The notes beneath the pieces were generated by a model. The model was not told the origin of the DNA. It did no database searches and saw only the letters and a program-made list of their open reading frames with translations. Positions 19,703 through 29,869 of a stretch of 64,000 nt of DNA are shown one piece after another. The stretch lies in contig NZ_MDDV01000015.1 of assembly GCF_001854885.1 (NCBI RefSeq), positions 42,216 through 106,215 on the forward strand, read 5' to 3'. The translations under genes and the position numbers were made by a program. Position 1 is the first letter of the stretch. Every line of letters starts with the position of its first letter. The stretch is from Ensifer sp. LCM 4579 (GTDB lineage: Bacteria; Pseudomonadota; Alphaproteobacteria; Rhizobiales; Rhizobiaceae).

Positions 19703-19813
19703 CCCCTCATCCGGCCTGCCGGCCACCTTCTCCCCGCAGGCGGGGAGAAGGGACTCGCGGCGCTCGCTCAGACTCCCTCTCCCCGCTTGCGGGGAGAGGG
19801 TCGGGGTGAGGGG
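19703..19813. repeat. Double-hairpin intergenic repeat (REP-like, rhizobial)
   Basis: Two strong palindromes: CCTTCTCCCCG (19726-19736) with CGGGGAGAAGG (19741-19751), and CCCTCTCCCCGC (19775-19786) with GCGGGGAGAGGG (19789-19800), enclosed by CCCCTCA (19703-19709) and TGAGGGG (19807-19813). Repeats with this CTCTCCCCGC theme are common between genes in Rhizobiales (from memory). It sits between the UxaA-family gene and the aldo/keto reductase and may attenuate or stabilise the transcript. Confidence 0.82.
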
Positions 19814-19871
19814 CGATCCCGCGCGCGACTGATGTGAGAGAAACGCAATCCTTGGAAGGAGGAGACAAGGA

Positions 19872-20891
19872 ATGCAGACGAGAAGGATCGGTCGAACCGA
19901 TCTCCGGGTGACCGAATACAGCTTCGGCACGGCGGGGCTCGGGGGCCTCTATCGCGAATGCACGCGCGAGGCCGCGATGGCAACACTTGATGCGGCCTGG
20001 GCCTCGGGGATCCGCTATTTCGACACGGCGCCTTACTACGGACTCGGACTTGCCGAGCGGCGCGTCGGCGATTTCCTGCGCGACAAGCCGCGCGACGATT
20101 TCGTGCTCTCGACCAAGGTTGGCCGGCTGTTGCATCCGGTGCCGCAGGACCAGGTTCCCGACTACGCCTACGTCAAGCCGCTGAACTTCGATGTCAGCTA
20201 CGACTATGGCTATGACGCGATCATGCGTTCGGTGGAAATGAGCCACGCCCGCCTCGGGCTCAACCGCATCGATATTCTCTATGTCCACGATATCGGCAGC
20301 TACACCCACGGTGCGGCGAAAAACGCCGTCTATCTGCGGCAATTGCTCGACTCCGGGCTGAAGGCGCTGGAGGAACTGAAGTCCGGCGGTGTCATTTCGG
20401 CCTGTGGCCTCGGCGTCAACGAGGTGCCGATCTGTCTCGACGTCCTCAGGCAGGCCGATATCGACTGCATCCTGCTTGCGGGCCGCTATACGCTGCTCGA
20501 CCGCTCGGCCGTCGGAGAGCTCCTGCCGCTTTGCGAGAAGAAGGGAACGTCGCTTCTGGTCGGCGGCGTCTTCAATTCCGGCATCCTTGCCACCGGCCCG
20601 GTGGCGGGCGCGCATTTCGACTATATGCCGGCGACGGAAGAGGTCAGGACGAAGGTCGCGGCGATGGAGAGGATCGCCGGCGGGCGCGGCGTGCCGCTCG
20701 CTGCCGCCGCGCTCCAGTTCCCGCTCGCCAGTCCTTTGGTTGCCTCGGTTCTGATCGGCACCGCGAAACCCGAAAGCCTCGATCGGAACATGGAGCTTAC
20801 GCGGCGGCGGCTCACAGCGGATGAATTCGCGGCCTACGAACCCTACACGCTCGTTGCACCGGAGCTTGGAGATGAGGCAGTCCGGGTCTGA
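19872..20891 (+). CDS. Aldo/keto reductase, D-threo-aldose (L-fucose) 1-dehydrogenase type
   Basis: A 339-residue (alpha/beta)8 oxidoreductase. The AKR catalytic tetrad is visible: D51 and Y56 in YFDTAPYYG, K82 in LSTKVG, H139 in DILYVHDIGSY. The start MQTRRIGRTDLRVTEYSFGTAGLGGLY and the long loop around HPVPQDQVPDYAYVKPLNFDVSYDYGYDAIMRS are typical of the D-threo-aldose 1-dehydrogenase / pyridoxal 4-dehydrogenase subgroup, which oxidises L-fucose, D-arabinose, L-galactose or L-xylose to the lactone. ATG at 19872 follows GGAAGGAGGAGACAAGGA. With the lactonase and the UxaA-family protein it would give steps one to three of L-fucose oxidation. Confidence 0.87.
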   Translation: MQTRRIGRTDLRVTEYSFGTAGLGGLYRECTREAAMATLDAAWASGIRYFDTAPYYGLGLAERRVGDFLRDKPRDDFVLSTKVGRLLHPVPQDQVPDYAYVKPLNFDVSYDYGYDAIMRSVEMSHARLGLNRIDILYVHDIGSYTHGAAKNAVYLRQLLDSGLKALEELKSGGVISACGLGVNEVPICLDVLRQADIDCILLAGRYTLLDRSAVGELLPLCEKKGTSLLVGGVFNSGILATGPVAGAHFDYMPATEEVRTKVAAMERIAGGRGVPLAAAALQFPLASPLVASVLIGTAKPESLDRNMELTRRRLTADEFAAYEPYTLVAPELGDEAVRV

Positions 20892-21096
20892 TCCGCTGAA
20901 CCCGAAGATGATGGCTGGCGAGCCTTCTTTCGTTCGGGCGAATGCAGCAAGTGGAGAACGCAAGGGGCTTGCCAATTCGAATCGGCTGCATTAGCGTGGA
21001 CAAATGTTTTTTATGGATAAAAGACGTTCCGCGGACACCTGGCGGATCGCTCTCGCTAACGGAACAGCAAGGTGTCATTTCAAGAGGAGAAACCCA

Positions 21097-22086
21097 ATGA
21101 GCATTGCCAAACGTATTCTTTCCCGCCGTACCTTCACGGCGCTTGCCGGCGCCGCCTTCATGGCTGCCATGACGCCGATGACCTCATTTGCACAGGACGT
21201 CACGATCCCGATCATCGTCAAGGACACCACATCCTTCTACTGGCAGATCGTCCTTGCAGGCGCACGCCAGGCCGGCAAGGATCTCGGCGTCAACGTGCCA
21301 GAGCTCGGCGCCCAGTCCGAATCGGACATCAACGGCCAGATCAGCATTCTTGAAAACGCCGTCGCCGGGGCGCCCGCAGCCGTGGTGATCGCGCCGACGG
21401 AGTTCAAGGCGCTTGGTAAGCCGATCGACGAGGCCGCCAAGTCCGTGCCGATCATCGGCATCGATTCCGCCGCCGATTCCAAGGCCTTCACCTCGTTCCT
21501 GACCACCGACAACGTCCAGGGCGGTCGCATCGCCGCCGATGGGCTTGCCGCGGCGATCAAGGAGGCGACCGGCAAGGAAGAGGGCGAAGTCGCCATCATC
21601 ACCAGCCTGCCCGGCGTCGGTTCGCTCGATCAGCGCCGCGAGGGCTTCCTGGATCAGCTGAAGAGCAAATATCCGGGTCTGAAAGTCGTCGCCGACAAAT
21701 ATGCCGACGGCCAGGCGACGACCGGTCTCAACATCATGACCGACCTGATCACCGCCAACCCCGATCTCGTCGGCGTCTTCGCCTCCAACCTGATCATGGC
21801 GCAGGGCGCCGGCCAGGCGATTGCCGAGAACAAGCTTGGCGACAAGATCAAGGTCATCGGCTTCGACAGCGACGACAAGACGGTGAGCTTCCTCAAGGAA
21901 GGTGTCCTTGCCGGGTTGGTGGTGCAGGACCCCTACCGCATGGGCTATGATGGTATCAAGACGGCGCTTGCCGCATCGAAGGGCGAAAAGGTCGAGGCCA
22001 ATGTCGACACCGGCGCGAACCTCGTCACCAAGGACAATATGTCCGATCCCAAGATCGACGCGCTGCTGAACCCGAAGGTGAACTGA
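21097..22086 (+). CDS. Sugar ABC transporter periplasmic substrate-binding protein
   Basis: A 329-residue periplasmic binding protein of the ribose-binding (type I) fold. A signal peptide covers about residues 1-33 (MSIAKRILSRRTFTALAG..., ending AQD); the SRRTFTA stretch resembles a twin-arginine motif, though the helix is also Sec-like. The mature part has IPIIVKDTTSFYWQIVLAGARQAGKDLG, IAPTEFKALGKPIDEA, VPIIGIDSAADSKAFTSFLTTDN and VQDPYRMGYDGIKTALAA. The frame is open further upstream, but ATG at 21097 has AAGAGGAGA and the signal peptide. It is followed by the ATPase and permease genes. The ligand is presumably L-fucose or a related sugar. Confidence 0.9.
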   Translation: MSIAKRILSRRTFTALAGAAFMAAMTPMTSFAQDVTIPIIVKDTTSFYWQIVLAGARQAGKDLGVNVPELGAQSESDINGQISILENAVAGAPAAVVIAPTEFKALGKPIDEAAKSVPIIGIDSAADSKAFTSFLTTDNVQGGRIAADGLAAAIKEATGKEEGEVAIITSLPGVGSLDQRREGFLDQLKSKYPGLKVVADKYADGQATTGLNIMTDLITANPDLVGVFASNLIMAQGAGQAIAENKLGDKIKVIGFDSDDKTVSFLKEGVLAGLVVQDPYRMGYDGIKTALAASKGEKVEANVDTGANLVTKDNMSDPKIDALLNPKVN

Positions 22087-22202
22087 CGGCTGCGATCTCG
22101 TTGTGGCGCAACGGAACCGTTGCGCCACGGCGTATCTTTTGGAGCGCGGCGAGCGGCTGGAGGAGGTCGGTTACCGCGATCCGGGGAAGAGGAGGAGACA
22201 TC

Positions 22203-23756
<1,554 letters not shown>

Positions 23757-23792
23757 CGAATTGAATATTGCAGGGATGCAGGGAGGAAGAAG

Positions 23793-24770
23793 ATGAGTGT
23801 GGAAACGGTGGAAGGCAGCGTGGCACCGGCGCCGAAAAGGGGCGTCAGCATTCTGTTCGGTCTCACGCTTCTCGGCCTGCTGCTCGCGCTCTGGCTGGCG
23901 CTCGGGGTGGCGACCAACGCCTTCTGGACGCCGAACAATATCAGCAATCTCCTGCGCCAGGGGGCGATGACGGCAATTCTCGCAGTCGGCCAGACCTTCG
24001 TCATCATCACCGCCGGCATCGATCTCTCGGTCGGCGCGGTGGTCGGTTTCACCAGCGTCATCGTCGCCTGGCTGCTCGCCGCCGGCGTGCCGCTCTGGCT
24101 CGCGATCGTCGCGACGCTGGCGATCGGCGTGCTGATCGGCGTCTTTCACGCCTTCGGCATCGTCCGAATGGGGCTGCCGCCCTTCATCATCACGCTCGCG
24201 ACGCTGACCTCGCTGCGCGGCATCGGCCTGCTCATCACCAACGGTTCGACGATCTCGATCACCAACGAGGCGTTCACCAATTTCTCCCGCGCCGATTTCC
24301 TCGGCGTTCCAAGTCTCTTCTGGATGGTGATCGTCGTCGCGGTGCCGGCTTACGTCTTCCTGCACCTGAGCCGCTTCGGCCGCTATCTTTTCGCCGTCGG
24401 TTCGAACAGGGAGGCGGCGCGCCTTTCCGGTGTCAACGTCGATCGGACGATCTACCTCGCTTACATCCTGTCCTCGACCTGCGCCGCCTTCGTGGGCTTG
24501 TTGCTCGCCTCGCGCATCGGCATCGGCAACGCCACCCAGGCCGAGGGCTGGGAGTTGCAGGCGATCGCCTCCTCCGTGATCGGCGGCACCAGCCTCTTCG
24601 GCGCCGTCGGCTCCGTCCATGGGCCGCTTCTCGGCGCCTTCATCCTGGCGACGATCAACAACGGGGCCAACCTCCTGAACGTCAACTCGTTCTGGCAGCG
24701 CATCGTCACCGGCCTGCTGATCATCGTCATAGTCTATTTCGACCAGCTCCGCCGCCGCGGATCGCGATGA
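23793..24770 (+). CDS. Sugar ABC transporter permease (CUT2/RbsC type)
   Basis: A 325-residue membrane protein of the BPD_transp_2 family with roughly eight to ten hydrophobic helices. Visible family features: NISNLLRQGAMTAILAVGQTFVIITAGIDLSVGAVVGFTSV, PPFIITLATLTSLRGIGLLITNGSTISI, FAVGSNREAARLSGVNVDR and the conserved GWELQAIASSVIGGTSLFGAVGSVHGPLLGAFILATINNGANLLNV. It forms the channel of the importer. Start ATG at 23793 follows GGAGGAAGA. Its stop overlaps the ATG of an upstream start option for the next gene (alcohol dehydrogenase), so the transporter and enzyme genes are one operon. Confidence 0.93.
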   Translation: MSVETVEGSVAPAPKRGVSILFGLTLLGLLLALWLALGVATNAFWTPNNISNLLRQGAMTAILAVGQTFVIITAGIDLSVGAVVGFTSVIVAWLLAAGVPLWLAIVATLAIGVLIGVFHAFGIVRMGLPPFIITLATLTSLRGIGLLITNGSTISITNEAFTNFSRADFLGVPSLFWMVIVVAVPAYVFLHLSRFGRYLFAVGSNREAARLSGVNVDRTIYLAYILSSTCAAFVGLLLASRIGIGNATQAEGWELQAIASSVIGGTSLFGAVGSVHGPLLGAFILATINNGANLLNVNSFWQRIVTGLLIIVIVYFDQLRRRGSR

Positions 24771-24811
24771 CCGTGATGGATGGCACGATCGATCAAACCT
24801 CGGAGCGCTCT

Positions 24812-25834
24812 ATGAAAGCTGTCGTCTGCCCGGAACCTGGCCGCCTGGAGGTCGTCGAGCGCAGCCGTCCGGCGGCGCCCGAGCCGGGCTGGGTGCGCCT
24901 CGCCGTCCGCCGCGTCGGCATCTGCGGCACCGACTACCACATCTTCGAGGGCAAGCATCCCTTCCTCGAATATCCGCGGGTCATGGGCCACGAGATCTCC
25001 GCAACGGTGATCGAGGCGGGTGCCGGTTCTGCGCTCGTCCCGGGAACACTGGTGGTCGTCAATCCCTATATCGCCTGCGGAAGCTGCATTGCCTGCCGCA
25101 AGGGCAAACCCAATTGCTGCACTTCGATCCGGGTCCTGGGCGTCCATATCGACGGCGCCTTCTGCGAAGAGATCGTGATGCCGGAAGAGAACCTTTATCC
25201 GGCGAACGAACTCTCGGCGGAAGCGGCGGCGACGGTGGAGTTCCTGGCGATCGGCGCCCATGCCGTCAGGCGCTCGCGCACCGCGGCCGGTGCCCGCGCA
25301 CTGGTGATCGGCGCCGGCCCGATCGGCCTCGGCACGGCGCTTTTCTCTGCGATTGCCGGGCACGCGGTGACGCTCCTCGACACGAGCACCGAACGCCTGG
25401 CCTTTGCCGCTGAAAGGCTCGGCCTTTCGCGGGGGATCCTCGCCGGCGAGGGATCGGAGAAGACGATCGCGGAGGCGACGGACGACGAGGGCTTTGATGT
25501 CGTATTCGACGCCACGGGCAATGGTGCATCGATGATGCGGTCCTTCTCCTATGTCGCCCATGGCGGCACGCTCGTCTTCGTCAGCGTCGTCAAGGACGAG
25601 ATCCGCTTTTCCGACCCGGAGTTCCACAAACGCGAAATGACCCTGGTGGCCAGTCGCAATGCGACGCGCGAGGATTTCGGCCACGTCGTCGCCTCGATCG
25701 GCAAGGGCCTCGTACCCGTTGAGGCGCTGATCACGCACCGGACGACGCTCGCGGCGGCGGTCACCGACCTGCCGCGCTGGGCCCACGACAAGACCGGCCT
25801 CGTGAAGGCGGTGATCACGGTCGATGCCGCATGA
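24812..25834 (+). CDS. Zinc-dependent alcohol dehydrogenase (sorbitol/L-galactonate dehydrogenase-like)
   Basis: A 340-residue medium-chain dehydrogenase. Catalytic zinc ligands C38 (GICGTDYH), H60 and E61 (GHEIS) and the structural zinc cysteines C89, C92, C95 and C102/C103 (IACGSCIACRKGKPNCC) are present; the dinucleotide loop is ALVIGAGPIGLGTAL. ATG at 24812 has GGAG six bases upstream; in-frame ATGs at 24767 (overlapping the permease stop) and 24776 are alternatives. Relatives oxidise polyols or aldonates such as L-galactonate, L-gulonate or L-idonate. In this locus it could act on an L-fuconate-derived intermediate or on lactaldehyde/propanediol; the sequence does not decide. It overlaps the lactonase gene by 4 bases. 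Confidence 0.88.
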   Translation: MKAVVCPEPGRLEVVERSRPAAPEPGWVRLAVRRVGICGTDYHIFEGKHPFLEYPRVMGHEISATVIEAGAGSALVPGTLVVVNPYIACGSCIACRKGKPNCCTSIRVLGVHIDGAFCEEIVMPEENLYPANELSAEAAATVEFLAIGAHAVRRSRTAAGARALVIGAGPIGLGTALFSAIAGHAVTLLDTSTERLAFAAERLGLSRGILAGEGSEKTIAEATDDEGFDVVFDATGNGASMMRSFSYVAHGGTLVFVSVVKDEIRFSDPEFHKREMTLVASRNATREDFGHVVASIGKGLVPVEALITHRTTLAAAVTDLPRWAHDKTGLVKAVITVDAA

Positions 25835-26667
25835 GCTTCATCGACGCCCATCAGCATTATTGGACACTCGGCCTCGGCCACAATGACTGGCCGGGCCCGG
25901 ATCTGGAGCCCATCTACCGCGATTTCGGCCCGGATGACCTGAAGCCGCATCTTGCGGCGGCGGGTGTCACCCGCACGGTGCTCGTGCAGGCGGCGCCCAA
26001 TGTTGCGGAGACCGAATTCCTGCTTGCGATCGCGGAGCGGGAGGAGACGGTCGCCGCCGTGGTCGGCTGGGTCGATCTCTTCGCTCCCGATGCCGTTTCC
26101 GAGATCGAGCGGCTGAAGTTCCACGGCAAGTTCAGAGGCATTCGGCCGATGCTGCAAAGCATTGTGGAAACGGCGTGGATCCTGCGGCCGGAGGTGATCG
26201 CGACGCTCGAAGTGCTGCCGCGGCTGGACGTCCGCTTCGACGCACTCATTCAGCCGCGTCATCTGCCGGTGATCGCCGCTCTTGCCGACCGGCTGCCGGA
26301 ACTCGCGATCGTCGTCGACCACGGTGCCAAGCCCTTCATTGCCGAGGGCAGGATCGAGCCGTGGCGGGCCGACATGGCGTCGCTCGCGCTTCGGCCAAAT
26401 GTCAGCGTCAAGCTCTCCGGACTCGTAACGGAAGCGGGCAGCGCCTGGTCCAGTGAGCGGCTCAGCCCCTATGCGTCGCATCTCGTCGACGTCTTCGGTG
26501 CCGATCGCGTCATGTTCGGCAGCGACTGGCCGGTGGTGCTGCTCGAGGCCGGCTATGCCGAGTGGTTTGCCGCCGCTCGAGCCCTGACCGCTGAGAGGAC
26601 GGAGTCCGAGAGACAGGCCATATTCGCCGGGACAGCCGCAAGATTCTATGGGATTACCGCGCCCTGA
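25831..26667 (+). CDS. Amidohydrolase-2 family lactonase (L-fuconolactonase type)
   Basis: A 278-residue TIM-barrel hydrolase of the amidohydrolase_2 family. The metal motif is FIDAHQHYW (H7, H9); downstream are VVGWVDLF, GIRPMLQ, the catalytic-site VVDHGAKP, NVSVKLSGLVTEA and the terminal FGSDWPVVLL. This DAHQHxW...DHxxKP...FGSDWP pattern is that of L-fuconolactonases and L-rhamnono-lactonases, which hydrolyse the aldonolactone made by the sugar 1-dehydrogenase. The ATG overlaps the alcohol dehydrogenase stop (ATGA). It is the last gene of the transporter-enzyme run. Confidence 0.89.
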   Translation: MSFIDAHQHYWTLGLGHNDWPGPDLEPIYRDFGPDDLKPHLAAAGVTRTVLVQAAPNVAETEFLLAIAEREETVAAVVGWVDLFAPDAVSEIERLKFHGKFRGIRPMLQSIVETAWILRPEVIATLEVLPRLDVRFDALIQPRHLPVIAALADRLPELAIVVDHGAKPFIAEGRIEPWRADMASLALRPNVSVKLSGLVTEAGSAWSSERLSPYASHLVDVFGADRVMFGSDWPVVLLEAGYAEWFAAARALTAERTESERQAIFAGTAARFYGITAP

Positions 26668-26768
26668 GGTACGAACATCATGGTCGGGAAGTACCGACCG
26701 TGCTATTTGAGCAATGTCGGATTTACGGAGTGATTCGCCAATATGAGCCCCAAAAGGAGAGGGGCGCA

Positions 26769-26788
26769 TTTGTTGCACTGCACAAAAA
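26769..26788. promoter_or_regulatory. Candidate PhaR/AniA operator upstream of phaZ
   Basis: TTTGTTGCACTGCACAAAAA is an imperfect inverted repeat centred on TGCA-type half sites (TTTGTTGCA / TGCACAAA). The polyhydroxybutyrate regulator PhaR (AniA in Sinorhizobium) is reported to bind TGC/GCA-rich inverted repeats before phasin and depolymerase genes (from memory). It lies about 110 bases before the phaZ start in an AT-richer stretch. Confidence 0.45.
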
Positions 26789-26895
26789 TCGTGGTAGTCT
26801 GGCAGTTATTGCGGACACCAAGATCAACAATCGCAAGCTTGCGTCGGACTGGGAGCGGCGCCGTCATCGATTGATTAAAGGGGGTACGCGTTCCC

Positions 26896-28170
26896 ATGTT
26901 CTATCAGCTTTACGAAATGAACCATGCCATGATGGCACCCTGGCGTACGGCGGCGGACGCCATGCGGCTGGCCTTCAAGAACCCGATGAACCCGGTCTCG
27001 CACACCTATTTCGGCCGTGCCGCGGCCGCGGGGCTGGAGGTTTTCGAACGGGCAACGCGGCGTTACGGCAAGCCGGAATTCGGTCTTAAGGAAACGATCG
27101 TGGACGGACAGCCGGCACCGGTCCGCGAAAAGATCGTCTGGCGCGCGCCCTTCTGTAACCTCATTCATTTCGAGCGTTCGCTACCTGCCGGGCGTGAATC
27201 GGATCCGAAGGTGCTCATCGTCGCACCCATGTCCGGCCACTATGCCACCTTGCTCCGCGGCACCGTCGAAGCGCTGCTGCCGCATTCGGATATCTACATC
27301 ACCGACTGGATGGATGCCCGCATGGTGCCGCTCAGCGAGGGCACCTTCGACCTTGACGACTATATCGACTACATCATTCAGATCCTGCACTTCCTCGGAC
27401 CGGATACGCATGTGGTCGGCGTCTGCCAGCCGGCGGTGCCGGTTCTGGCGGCGACTGCTCTGATGGAAGCGGAAAACGATCCGCTGTCGCCGGCCTCGAT
27501 GACGCTGATGGGCGGACCGATCGATACCCGCATCAATCCGACCGGCGTCAACCAACTGGCGGAACAGCGGTCGGTCGAGTGGTTCCGCGACAACGTCATC
27601 ATGCCGGTGCCGTGGCCGCAGCCGGGCTTCATGCGCATGGTCTATCCCGGATTCCTGCAGCTTTCCGGCTTCATGTCGATGAATCTTGATCGGCACCTGG
27701 TCGCACACAAGGATTTTTTCGCCCATCTCGTAAAGAACGATGGCGATGCGGCCGACAAGCATCGCGAATTCTACGACGAATATCTGGCCGTCATGGACCT
27801 GACCGCCGAGTTCTATCTGCAGACCGTGCAGGTCGTGTTCATGCATCATGCGCTTCCAAAGGGTGAGATGGTCCATCGCGGCAAGCGCGTGGATCCGACG
27901 GCGATCCGAAAGGTGGCGTTGCTGACCGTCGAAGGCGAGAACGACGATATTTCCGGAGTCGGTCAGACGCAGGCGGCGCAGACGATCTGCACCAACATCC
28001 CCGAGCATATGCGCCAGCACTATATGCAGCCGGATGTCGGGCACTATGGCGTGTTCAACGGCTCGCGGTTCCGTCGCGAGATTGCGCCGCGCATCGTTGC
28101 CTTCCAGCGCGAGCATTCGCGCTACGCGAAGCCCGTCAAGCGCGTCATCAAGGGCGGCAAGTCGGCCTGA
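26896..28170 (+). CDS. phaZ: Intracellular polyhydroxybutyrate depolymerase
   Basis: A 424-residue alpha/beta hydrolase of the type I intracellular PhaZ family, which degrades stored amorphous PHB granules in the cytoplasm. It starts MFYQLYEMNHAMMAPWR, as family members do. The nucleophile is C177 in the lipase-box-like GVCQP, the PhaZ family replacing serine with cysteine; the catalytic histidine is in MQPDVGHYGVFNGSRF near the end. Other family segments are VLIVAPMSGHYATLLRGTVEALLP and ITDWMDARMVP. It stands alone between the sugar locus and the DUF2852 gene, with a 228-base upstream region containing a possible PhaR site. Sinorhizobia use it to mobilise carbon in free-living growth and starvation. 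Confidence 0.95.
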   Translation: MFYQLYEMNHAMMAPWRTAADAMRLAFKNPMNPVSHTYFGRAAAAGLEVFERATRRYGKPEFGLKETIVDGQPAPVREKIVWRAPFCNLIHFERSLPAGRESDPKVLIVAPMSGHYATLLRGTVEALLPHSDIYITDWMDARMVPLSEGTFDLDDYIDYIIQILHFLGPDTHVVGVCQPAVPVLAATALMEAENDPLSPASMTLMGGPIDTRINPTGVNQLAEQRSVEWFRDNVIMPVPWPQPGFMRMVYPGFLQLSGFMSMNLDRHLVAHKDFFAHLVKNDGDAADKHREFYDEYLAVMDLTAEFYLQTVQVVFMHHALPKGEMVHRGKRVDPTAIRKVALLTVEGENDDISGVGQTQAAQTICTNIPEHMRQHYMQPDVGHYGVFNGSRFRREIAPRIVAFQREHSRYAKPVKRVIKGGKSA

Positions 28171-28370
28171 CCTGACGGCAGCAGGACCGACCCGGCGCCG
28201 CAGGCGCCTTCCGCGTCCGTGCGGAGGGCGGCGCCCTAACGATTTTGTGGCCTTAAGTCAAGGGCTTGACCGATTTCGGGCGCCACGATCTTGTAGACCC
28301 TGGCGGTCTTTCCCACATCGTTTTCATCGGGTCGCAATGGGCGGCCCGCTGATTGCGAGGTATGCTGAAG

Positions 28371-28787
28371 ATGAACCAATCTGCATTGATCCGTCCGGAT
28401 TGGACGCCTGCGACCATTGCATTGATGGTGCTCGGCTTCATTGTGTTCTGGCCGCTGGGATTGGCCATGCTCGCCTATATTCTCTTTGGCGACAAGCTGA
28501 AGGCCTTCAAGAAGGACGCCAACGATAGCGTCGACCGCATGTGCGCCGGCTTCCGTCGGAATCAGGGTCGTCACTGGGCCCATCACCGGACCGGTAACGT
28601 CGCCTTCGACGAATGGCGCGAGGCGGAACTTGCCCGGCTCGACGAAGAGCGCCGCAAGCTCGACGAGATGCGCGAGGAATTCGACTCCTATGTGCGCGAG
28701 CTCCGCCGTGCCAAGGACAAGGAAGAGTTCGACCGCTTCATGCGCGAGCGCCGGAACGGCTCTACCCCGGAAGCCACGGCCAGCTGA
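28371..28787 (+). CDS. DUF2852 membrane protein with coiled-coil tail
   Basis: A 138-residue alphaproteobacterial protein of unknown function. After a short polar start (MNQSALIRPDWTP) comes one hydrophobic helix with a proline kink (ATIALMVLGFIVFWPLGLAMLAYILFGDKL) and then a highly charged alpha-helical region (WREAELARLDEERRKLDEMREEFDSYVRELRRAKDKEEFDRFMRERR) likely to form a coiled coil on the cytoplasmic side. ATG at 28371 fits the family; GAGG is 10 bases upstream. In-frame TTG at 28353 and ATG at 28362 are less likely. It stands between phaZ and a metallopeptidase gene with about 125-200 bases on each side. Confidence 0.83.
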   Translation: MNQSALIRPDWTPATIALMVLGFIVFWPLGLAMLAYILFGDKLKAFKKDANDSVDRMCAGFRRNQGRHWAHHRTGNVAFDEWREAELARLDEERRKLDEMREEFDSYVRELRRAKDKEEFDRFMRERRNGSTPEATAS

Positions 28788-28914
28788 TCCTGACGGCTCC
28801 TTCCCGGCGTTTCGCAGGAAACGCCGGAGCATTTGCGCCCTCGATCGCCCGCGGTTGCGGAAAGACCGGCAGTTGCGCATGTCAACGGCGCCGCGAATCG
28901 GCTAAACAGCTTTC

Positions 28915-29670
28915 ATGTTTGCTTCCTTCAAGCGGCGTCGCGGCGGTCAAACGCCAGCTCAAGTCACGCGGGAGATCGCGGTGGCCGGTAAGGTATTGCC
29001 CTTGACCATCCGGCAGAATGCGCGCGCCACGCGGATGACGCTGCGCATCGAGCCCGGCGGGCGGGCCCTGAAGCTGACCGTGCCCGAGGGTCTGCCGGAA
29101 CGCGAAGTCAGTGCATTCCTCACGCGCCAACAGGGCTGGCTGATGACCAGGCTCGCGCGCTTTTCCGGCGAGAGCGAGATCGGGCATGGCGACATCATCT
29201 TCATTCGTGGCGTCGGCCACCGCATCGAGCGGACGGGCCGCATTCGCGGACTGACGGAGGCGGTGACGCTGGGCGACGAGGCCGTCTTAAGGGTCGGCGG
29301 GGCGGAAGAGCACCTGCGCCGGCGCATCGCCGATTTCCTGAAGAAGGAAGCGCGGCTGGAACTGGAGCGGCTCGTCGCCGTCTATTCCGGCAGGATCGGC
29401 CGTCCGGTGCGCTCGCTCAGCCTCAAGGACACCCGCAGCCGCTGGGGATCCTGTTCCGCCGAGGGAGACTTGAGCTTTTCCTGGCGTATCGCCATGGCGC
29501 CGCCGAAAGTGATCGCCTATCTCGCAGCCCATGAAGTCGCCCATCTCCAGGAGATGAATCACGGACCGGATTTCTGGGCGCTCTGTGAAAAACTGTGCCC
29601 GGATACCCGCGATGCCCGGCACTGGCTGAAGCGCAACGGCACCATGCTGCACGCAATCGATTTCGGTTAG
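28915..29670 (+). CDS. YgjP/SprT-like zinc metallopeptidase
   Basis: A 251-residue protein of the YgjP-like metallopeptidase family (formerly DUF45, M48-like). The zinc motif is AAHEVAHLQEMNHGPDFWAL, with HExxH and the third ligand histidine five residues later in NHGPDFW. Upstream, KDTRSRWGSCSAEGDLSFSWRIAMAPP is the family's typical RWGSC segment. No signal peptide is present, so it is cytosolic; the substrate is unknown in any organism I can recall. It precedes the trp genes by about 200 bases and is probably a separate transcript. Confidence 0.87.
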   Translation: MFASFKRRRGGQTPAQVTREIAVAGKVLPLTIRQNARATRMTLRIEPGGRALKLTVPEGLPEREVSAFLTRQQGWLMTRLARFSGESEIGHGDIIFIRGVGHRIERTGRIRGLTEAVTLGDEAVLRVGGAEEHLRRRIADFLKKEARLELERLVAVYSGRIGRPVRSLSLKDTRSRWGSCSAEGDLSFSWRIAMAPPKVIAYLAAHEVAHLQEMNHGPDFWALCEKLCPDTRDARHWLKRNGTMLHAIDFG

Positions 29671-29869
29671 ATGAGGGCTTGGCCGAATTGACCCGGCGCA
29701 TGAAGCGGATGCGGGATAAGGGAAAAAACCGCCTTAAGCGGCATGGTTTCCATGCAACGGGTAAAATTCCAAAGCGCGAATGCCGCCCCGCGCAAAGGCG
29801 CTCCCGATAGGCTCGGCAATGAAACGGTTTTTCTCGACTCGCGGCCCGTTTCGTGCAAGGTCGCATCCC

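Noticed and set aside
23768..24811. Possible fusion of an N-terminal domain to the zinc alcohol dehydrogenase
   Set aside because: The upstream part is an out-of-frame reading of the permease gene and is rich in arginine; the dehydrogenase fold starts at 24812.
28171..28352. GGCGCC-GCA-GGCGCC inverted repeat after phaZ as a terminator
   Set aside because: Stem is short and no T-run follows; left unannotated.
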